Of a stretch of 64,000 nt of DNA, positions 23,701 through 31,800 are shown piece by piece. The translations under genes were made by a program, and so were the position numbers. Positions within the stretch are counted from its first letter, which is position 1, and the number at the start of each line of letters is the position of its first letter. The DNA is from Tethya wilhelma. Taxonomy: Eukaryota; Porifera; Demospongiae; Tethyida; Tethyidae. Under the pieces are notes generated by a model that searched no databases, was not told where the DNA came from, and saw only the letters and a program-made list of their open reading frames with translations. The DNA is taken from assembly GCA_964030475.1 (NCBI GenBank), contig CAXIPT010000012.1:1408799-1472798 (forward strand), read 5' to 3'.

Positions 23701-26700
23701 ACTAGATCACTAGGCATGGTCTTGCAGCTAAGTGCTCAAACAAGGGGTGGTCACTCCCATATATACTGTACTTAGATCCACGACCGGGGTCACCGCAAGG
23801 TCACAAGGTCACTGAGGTATTTTCCTATGTGGTCACTGGGTCAAGGAGCAAAATTTGGTTACTCGACAGTCACCAGGTCACAGAGGCAACAAAAACAAGA
23901 AAGTCAATTCAGAGATGCATATATTATCCACAAGGCTTACAGGGCACATTCTGTAGCTGTTTAGACACTATAACAACTGTCTAGGCTGCCGTCTTCGAGC
24001 ATCTACAAGGCTAGCTGCTCTCTGTTGCTCCATAATCGTTAAAGTTCAAAGGTCAATGACTCACGTGATCTTGTTCATTACGTCATAGCTAGAGCACGAG
24101 TTTGACCATGGTCACAAAGTCACAGGTGATTTTAGGTGCGGTCACAACGTTTAGACAGTCACAAAGTGTGACCCGGTCGCGGATCTAAGTACAGTGCATA
24201 TGGGAGTGACCACCCCTTGTCAAAGAAGCACAAAACACTCAAATCTCAGCAACCACAGCGTTTTGGACAGCGGAAAATGTAATTTTACAAGATCATTCAG
24301 TTTTATGAACGTACAAGTACCATCAATTATGTCACTAGAGTTGTCTTTCTTAAGATTTCAATGAGACAGACAGATTGATAAAACAACTACCATAATCCTC
24401 TACACTTGCTACGCATGTGTCAAGGCTTAATTATGCTGACTCTGTCTAATTTCAAAACCTTTAATTCCATATCAAAATCCCCCCCCCCCAAAATAGTGTG
24501 TTTTTTTTGCTTCATGCTGAATATACTCATGTGCTGTGCTAGGCACTAAGTCTTCTTAACCTGGGCTACAATAGTCATTTTGTCTCTCTCTGTGTGTGTG
24601 TATGTATGTTTGTTCTAACTATATCTGAAGAATGGCAAGTCCAGACTTCAAAAGCGGCATACCAAGGTAAAATAATCAAGATTATCTACAAAATTTCCTC
24701 GGAGAATTCGACAAACATTTGAAGTTCCTAAGGTCTGAGGCTGAGACTACACCCATACAGTTAAAATTTTGGGGGTGAGCATGAGAGGCGAGCATGAGAG
24801 GCAAGCCTGAGCCAATCATCACAGTACTATTGTTGTTAGCAATAGCTAACAATACAACTAGTTTAAGAAGAACACTGAATAGCTTGCTCTGAGCTCCTTG
24901 TAATTTTGTAATAATTAGGACATGAAAAAAAATTAATTACATGTACCTGTACGTGTTAGCCTCGTCCCCAGGCCCCTCCCTCCTTGAAAAATAAGGAGGG
25001 AGAGGCTAGCCCTCTCCCTCCATGGGTCTGGGGATGAGGCTATGTACGTGTACCGTCATGTATTATAGGCACAGCAAGAGATTAAGCAAGCAGAATTTGA
25101 GGAGCAAAGGTTGAAATCAAAGCTGGAGAAAGAAAGAAAACTTCAAAAGGAACAAAAAAAAAGGGTAGGAAGTTCAGAGTTAGTAGTACTAAAATGTATG
25201 TATTCACTAGGCTTGTACTCAGCAGGCCTTCCACAAGGTTAAGAATTTATAAATGCTGGGGGACAAAGCCTGGGAACAAGGATATATATGTACATTTGTG
25301 TATCTGCTCTGATTTTGTGCAATTTTGACACATCTAGTCTAAGTATGTGGACAAACTGAATCATGAATTGCAAAACGAGTACACATGCTGAAGTCAGAGA
25401 GTAAACTATTGTATGACAGTGGTGCCCACACAAGGGCCTTTGCTAAGCTGGCAAGGCTCTCAATTAAGCATTTTAATCATGTGACAATACTTTGTATATA
25501 TTGGGATCTGATCTACAGCGTGTGAATCTTTACAGCAAGAATGAGCCATAGAAGCAGTGTTGGTGTATGAGTCTAATAAATGCAAGTGTAAATCAAGTAC
25601 AAAGAGAGTTCATTTTCAAAGGGTGTGATCAATGTGTGCAGTTTTGAAGCTACTGTATGTAAGTGCTCAAATTTGAAGATAAGTTTGGTAACATAGCTAC
25701 TGAGCCTGGAGCTACCATTCTTCATACAGTCACACACACTAACATACACAAAACGGCTAACATAACCCTCTGCATGCAGTACACCTGCACCAAGGCTGAA
25801 CCATAGCAGTTATTTTTCTTGTTCAATGGGTGTTTTCTGTGAAGTGGCGTTCAGCATGCTTTTTGTGTATTGTACATACGTACACATCTTCAGGCTTATA
25901 GTGAGTCTCAGCATTATGCAGTAACTTAATTCAGTTTACAAAGTTTTTTATAATGTTTTCACAAATGAAAAACTTTATTGGCTTCAGAAGTTACAATAAA
26001 CTACCTAAATTATCATTTTATATGTGTCATTGGGTTTGGATTGTAACACATTCTCAACAATACTGTGTTATTAATGACCAAGCGTATAGATTTCTTGGAT
26101 AGGTGAAATCTAACATAACCTACTTGAAAAAATAATGTTAAATATCCAGTTTCTCGAGGGTCCTATGTATTTACTTGAAGTATTTATTTACTTATCCGTG
26201 GGTCCCTGTTAACCTTGTCATTTACAGGTAACTATCATCTAAAGAGTTAAAACTTAGTGTGGAACTCTTGTATGCCCCATCTTTAAACTAAGGCCCCAGT
26301 TGCTTAATGATATGGTGTATGCATGCCTCTTGTTGGAACTTGAGACCCAAATGCAGGTTCAATGCTATACTTTTGGTGATGTCTACTTGAACTTATAGGA
26401 CTCACATGAAGGTCCCGTATTCGAACTTAGGACTCATATGAAGGTCCCGTATTCGAATGCTTATTCAAACTAGGGACCCAGATGTAAGTCCTGTGCTTAA
26501 CTTTTAATGAAGTGAGTTTAAACTCATGACCCAGAAGTAGGTCTCGAGTTGACTTTTGATGAAGTGAGTTGAAACTAGGGACCTATAAATAGGTCCTGTG
26601 CTGACTTTTGATGAAGTGTGTTAAAACTACGGACCCAGATGTAGGTACCGTGCTGACTTTTGGTCCATATGACTATTCAAATATAGAATTATTTGTGGTT

Positions 26701-28798
26701 ATACTAGTTTTTCACATGAGCTTAACAGAATGCAGTCATAATTATGCTGGATATAATGCTGATTGTTCAGGATCTAATATTTACGAACCCCATGTTTATT
26801 GGACAATACAAATTATTGACAAATAGCAACCCTGTCAATTTGTAGGTGAATACATGTAGTGATTATGTGGGTCCTGTGTTTATGAAGTAATTAGAAAGCA
26901 ACTGTTTACTGGATTATGCCAAGTTAAGTATTAAATTTTGTAGGTAAATCTTTTAAAAATTATAACTATTTTTCTTTAAAAAAAATGAGAATACCACAGT
27001 ATTACAGTATTGTTTGGAATGTGCTTTCTATGATACACTATGTGGATATGTAATTTTTCTGAATCTTTACAAAGGAATAGTAGGGTTTGAGAGATGACAT
27101 AACTTTCCTTGGTTTCACCTCCAGGCCCCTCCCTCCTTGAAGGGGTCTGGAGACAAGGCTAGACTTGCTAATATTACAGAGTACACACATGTCTTTTGAA
27201 TGTTGATCTAATTAACCATGCATGCACAAATGCTTAGGCCATGCTAAAATTGACTGTTCAAGAGTATGCGAGACAACGACAAGAAGAAAGCAGAGTGCAC
27301 AAAAACCTAGAAGAGATTGAGAAAACTAAAGAAACAATGCAGAGAAAAGCTGCCACTGTAGAAGTCAAACGATTTAGAGAGAGGGTATGTAATGATGTAT
27401 GTTTTGTTAAACATTCCCAGTACTAAAGTACTGGATACATAGGAATGGCACAGATGGCCTATTAGTACAATACAATTATTCACACTAATAACTCTGCAAA
27501 AGAATGAGCACTTGACACTTAGTCTAGAGGATTTCTACATGTAAGCTACTTTTTAGCTCATTCTCTTTCCAACAAGCCTAGAAACATAACCCAAAACCAT
27601 CATTATAGTACCAAACTAAAATATGCCAAACCTTAAATTTTTTTTTCATCTCTTCTTCTTCTTTGTCTTCTACTTGCGACGATTTTTCTTGAGAGCACTC
27701 TTTTTCAGAAGCTGATTCTTGAACGAACAAACTTAGCTTCAACCGCTTTTGGCATTGGTTTTCATCTCTCTAGCCGAGTGCTAGGATACAAGATGACAAG
27801 TGCCTTCTCCATATGGAAGCCATTAATTTCACAAGTACAAAGAACATTAGACCTGTAATTCCCAGTACGGTAGTATAATTCCCACTTACGGTAGTAGTGG
27901 GTACATAGGAATGGCATGAATGGCCCATTAGCGCAATACAAATATTCACGCAAATAACTTTGCAAAAACTGAGGACTTGGCACTAAAAGGCTTCTCAAGC
28001 TAATATTTATGTCTCTTTCTCTTTCTAATAGTATACTTTATGGAGTCACAGTACGTTTCTCCTATATACCAAGAGTGTAATTACAGCAGTAATTGCACTG
28101 TCATGTACTAGTCATGTAATTGAACATGATTTTTAATTATTAATACCGTATAGCTCCAAATTTTCGTGGTTCAAAAAGTTCGTGAAAAGTCTGTCTTTGC
28201 CATTTTGAGCTAATTTCCGTGAATCACAATCTCTGAAATTATATTGCCGATATACGGTTTTCTAAATTTACGTGGAGAAAATTTTTACAAGTGATATACG
28301 GTCAAATCATGAAATTCACGAAAATATTGTACCACAAAAATTTGGAGCTATACGGTACCCTCTGTGGTTTTAGTAATTGCACTCCCGCATATAATTAAAA
28401 ATCATGTACACTATCCTTGATTTTGTGTTTATCTCTCTATAAATAAAGCTATTAGCTTATTTTGTGTCTGTTCCTCCATAAAATGATACTATTAGCAGAT
28501 AACCACAGGATTCCTCGTACAATTATGGAATTAATTGCACTATAGCTGCCACTTGTATGGCCTAATAGCACTCGCTATGCTCGTGCTATTATTTTGCCAT
28601 ACTCTTGGCAGCAGAAGTGCGATTAATTCCATAATTGCACTCTGAATTATGTGGTTACCTATACTAATGAGCCCAAAAACACGGCCTAAAAACATTGCTA
28701 AAGTAACAATCTAATGTATGCCAAACTTCCAATTTCTTCTTCTTCTTCTTCTTCTTCTTCTTCTTCTTCTTCTTCTTCTTCTTCTTCTTCTTCTTCTT

Positions 28799-28829
<31 letters not shown>

Positions 28830-31800
28830 ATTCTTCTTCTTCTTCTTCTTCTTAGGTAGGGGTGATATGGTTATTTTCTGGAATAGCCCATTTTCTCCAT
28901 CTTCTTCTTCTTATTCTTCTATGTTGGCAAGACTTTTCTTAAAGACTGCTCACTTTCAGAAGCTGATTCTTGAACGAAATTACTTGGTTTTTTTGTCTTC
29001 ACGTGCTTTTTGCATCGGTTATTCGTCTCTCTAGCTGAGTCGCTAGATACAAGACGAAAAGCGCCTTCTCCGTATGGCAGCCATTCATTTCTATACTCAT
29101 TAATAATTCATCAGCTATATGGGAAATCTAGTTGACGACCCTTTTCCTGGTAGACAAGTGTGCGTTATTTGGAATTTGAATGGCTGCTTTACCTGAAGAT
29201 TTCTGGTTGTACTGAAGTCTGTAACCTTTCAGTCTTCTGTTTTTAGGAGATGAATAGACTACTTTCAGGTTTGTTATGTAGTTGTCATTATAAGAAGATG
29301 AGCAAAACAAGTAAATTTTGTTAGATACAGCTCCAGACTCCCGCCAGTGAGATGCTTCACCGTATATCCATGCTGATAGTGTACATGTAACAAACTCAAA
29401 TGTGATTCATAGAATAATGAAAAAATGAGAATAAAACAATTAAAAAAAACATTGGAAATGTATTAAGACATAGGAATGGCAAATCATAAAAAGAACGCAA
29501 ACAGCCATTCCATCTTGTTTGCGTTCTTTTTACGATTTGCCATTCCTATGTCTTAATACATTCCAATGTTGTTTTTTTTACTTGTAAGAACATAGGAATG
29601 GCCAAATCATAACAAGTAGTAAAATTTCAAAAAAATGAAAAGTTGGAAAAATTGGAACAAGGCATGCACATATCTCAATTTCGGCACATGACTACTTTAT
29701 TTTTATTCTTGGATCCTTAGAGCCGTAAATGCAATTGGTGACTTGTATGTAACGTAGCTTATTATTGCAAATTCCTACTAATCAGTAGGCTGTAAGCAGT
29801 GGAGTAAACTATAATGGACAGGTAACTTAAACTGGATTGCTAGCCAAGAGTTGGGCATAAAAATAAAGTAGTCATGTGCCGAAATTGAGACATGTGCATG
29901 CCTTGTTCCAATACTCTATACTGAACTACCCATTCCAACACTTTTCATTTTTTTGAAATTTTTCTACTTGTTCATTCACCATTTTCAACACTACAGTGTG
30001 GAAACTATTAGAGACTGGTTAGTCCCTACAAAAAGCTTGAGTAGCAGCTGTACCCAGAGGAGGTTGAAAGTGTGCGATTAGAGATTACGCGGATAACGTT
30101 AATTGCTTAAAAATTGCTGAGTCAGCAATCTTTTTCTGCTTGATCAGCATTTCTTTCTTTGTGTACTGTGGGTATACCTCCATAAATGTTGCTGAATTAA
30201 CAGAAAAAGATCACTGATTCAGCAATTTTTAAGCAATTGATGTTGTCCGCGTGATCTCTAATTGCGCACTTGTAACCTCCGCTGAGCTATACCCAGAGGA
30301 GGTACGACACTAGTGCGCCTTTGCTGAGCTGGCAAGTCTGTTAATTACATTCCAATCACGTGACCGTAATACTTTACAATGAGAGATGATCACGTGCATC
30401 CCACTTGCCAGCTCAGCAAAGGCGCACTAGTGTCGTACTTCCTCTGAGCTATACCTGCACTACGTTACGCTGAAGGCTAATTAATGCGCATGTGCATAAT
30501 AATGCCACATGGGTAATGACCTTTGAACTCTAACTGCAAAGAAGGCAGCATTGTAGTACATGAATTTATATACTAAGTTTCAAAGCTCTCTAGTTTTTGT
30601 TTAGGCCTATTTATAATGAAAACGAGTGTCTAGGAATGTAGTACCCATGAAAAGAACTTACTTTGTACAAAATTGGCACTATGGTGGCTTCCCATTAGCA
30701 CTCTCTTATGAGTGCTGAGGAAAGTTTTTGTGAGTTTAGGCCTTGCATGCAGTTGTCAATCTGTCGGTAAGAGCCTCTTAGCTCAACTTTGAAGATTTAG
30801 TTTTGTTTGATTAAATTTTTATAGTGGCCAACATTTTGTATTGTGTCTATGGGGCAGTCGGCCCATTCCTACTATACGTACTACTGTACGTATGATTTTA
30901 ACCCTTTGAGCACGCACTAATAATTCAATTTCACTGCTAATGTGAATGTGCAATAATGCGCAAACGTGGCTGCGTATTACAAGTTTTAGCTCAATTTTTG
31001 CAAGCTAAGCAATTACCACTAAACTTTAAACTCTATATACAAATAGGTAAGGGACTCACTAGTAGTGTTCTCAAGTTAGAGCTAGAGGTATGGCATTGCA
31101 ATTTTCAATGAATTGAAAATAGTCATGATCGTTGTGATTGTGATGATCGGTTTTAGAGCAACGTTTTCTCCATAGCCCTTTGGAAGAACACAAGCTTAAA
31201 ACTTGCAGCGTACGTACAGGGATAGTAGGCTATATAGGTATAGTATCTCTTTTGAAAGCTTATAGTTAGCAAACTAGAAAAAAGCCTTAGACGCAAAGGG
31301 ATATTGGTGCGTCAGACCCCCTCGCCAACTTGAAGCTTTTTTCTGAGAAAAGCTAAATTGGTTCACTGTTGCTTGCACCATAGTTAGTTTGACTATTGCT
31401 CAGTTGCATCATGAAATGAACTTTGTCTAGCTGCTACTATAAAAGAAATACAAATAGAAAGCCGTAGCTACTCATTGAGCATATATATATGCTCGCTGCG
31501 AAATTCGAAGTGCAGACATAGAGTGTATTACCAGTAGGGTAGTACTGGGTACATAGGAATGGCACAGATGGCCCATTAGCGCAATACAAATATTCACGCA
31601 AATAACTCTGCAAAAACTGAGCACTTGGCACTAAAAGGCTTCTTAAGCTAATATTTAGCTCTTTCTCTTTCTAATGAGCCCAAAAACATGGCCTATAACC
31701 ATTGTTAAAGTACCACTGCATGCATATTGGTTAGTAGCAATTCATGCATCTGGTAACATCTGAGTACTGCTAACTGCTCAAATACAGATGAAATTGCATT

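Larger units (their letters stand above)
27859..29585 (+). mobile_element. Composite element, complete but carrying a nested insertion
   Basis: Left terminus TTCCCAGTACGGTAGTA with a partial second hairpin, TTC arm (after the insertion), middle segment with TGATTCTTGAACGAA and GTGCGTTATTTGGAATT, and the terminal palindrome 29441-29585 with arms of about 60 bases. Insertion 28031-28668 interrupts CTTTCTAATGAGCCC of the consensus. Without it the element is about 1.1 kb. Confidence 0.75.

Noticed and set aside
28734..28853. TTC array considered as a poly-Phe/Ser/Leu coding repeat
   Set aside because: It lies in an intronic repeat element and its length varies among copies; no exon structure.
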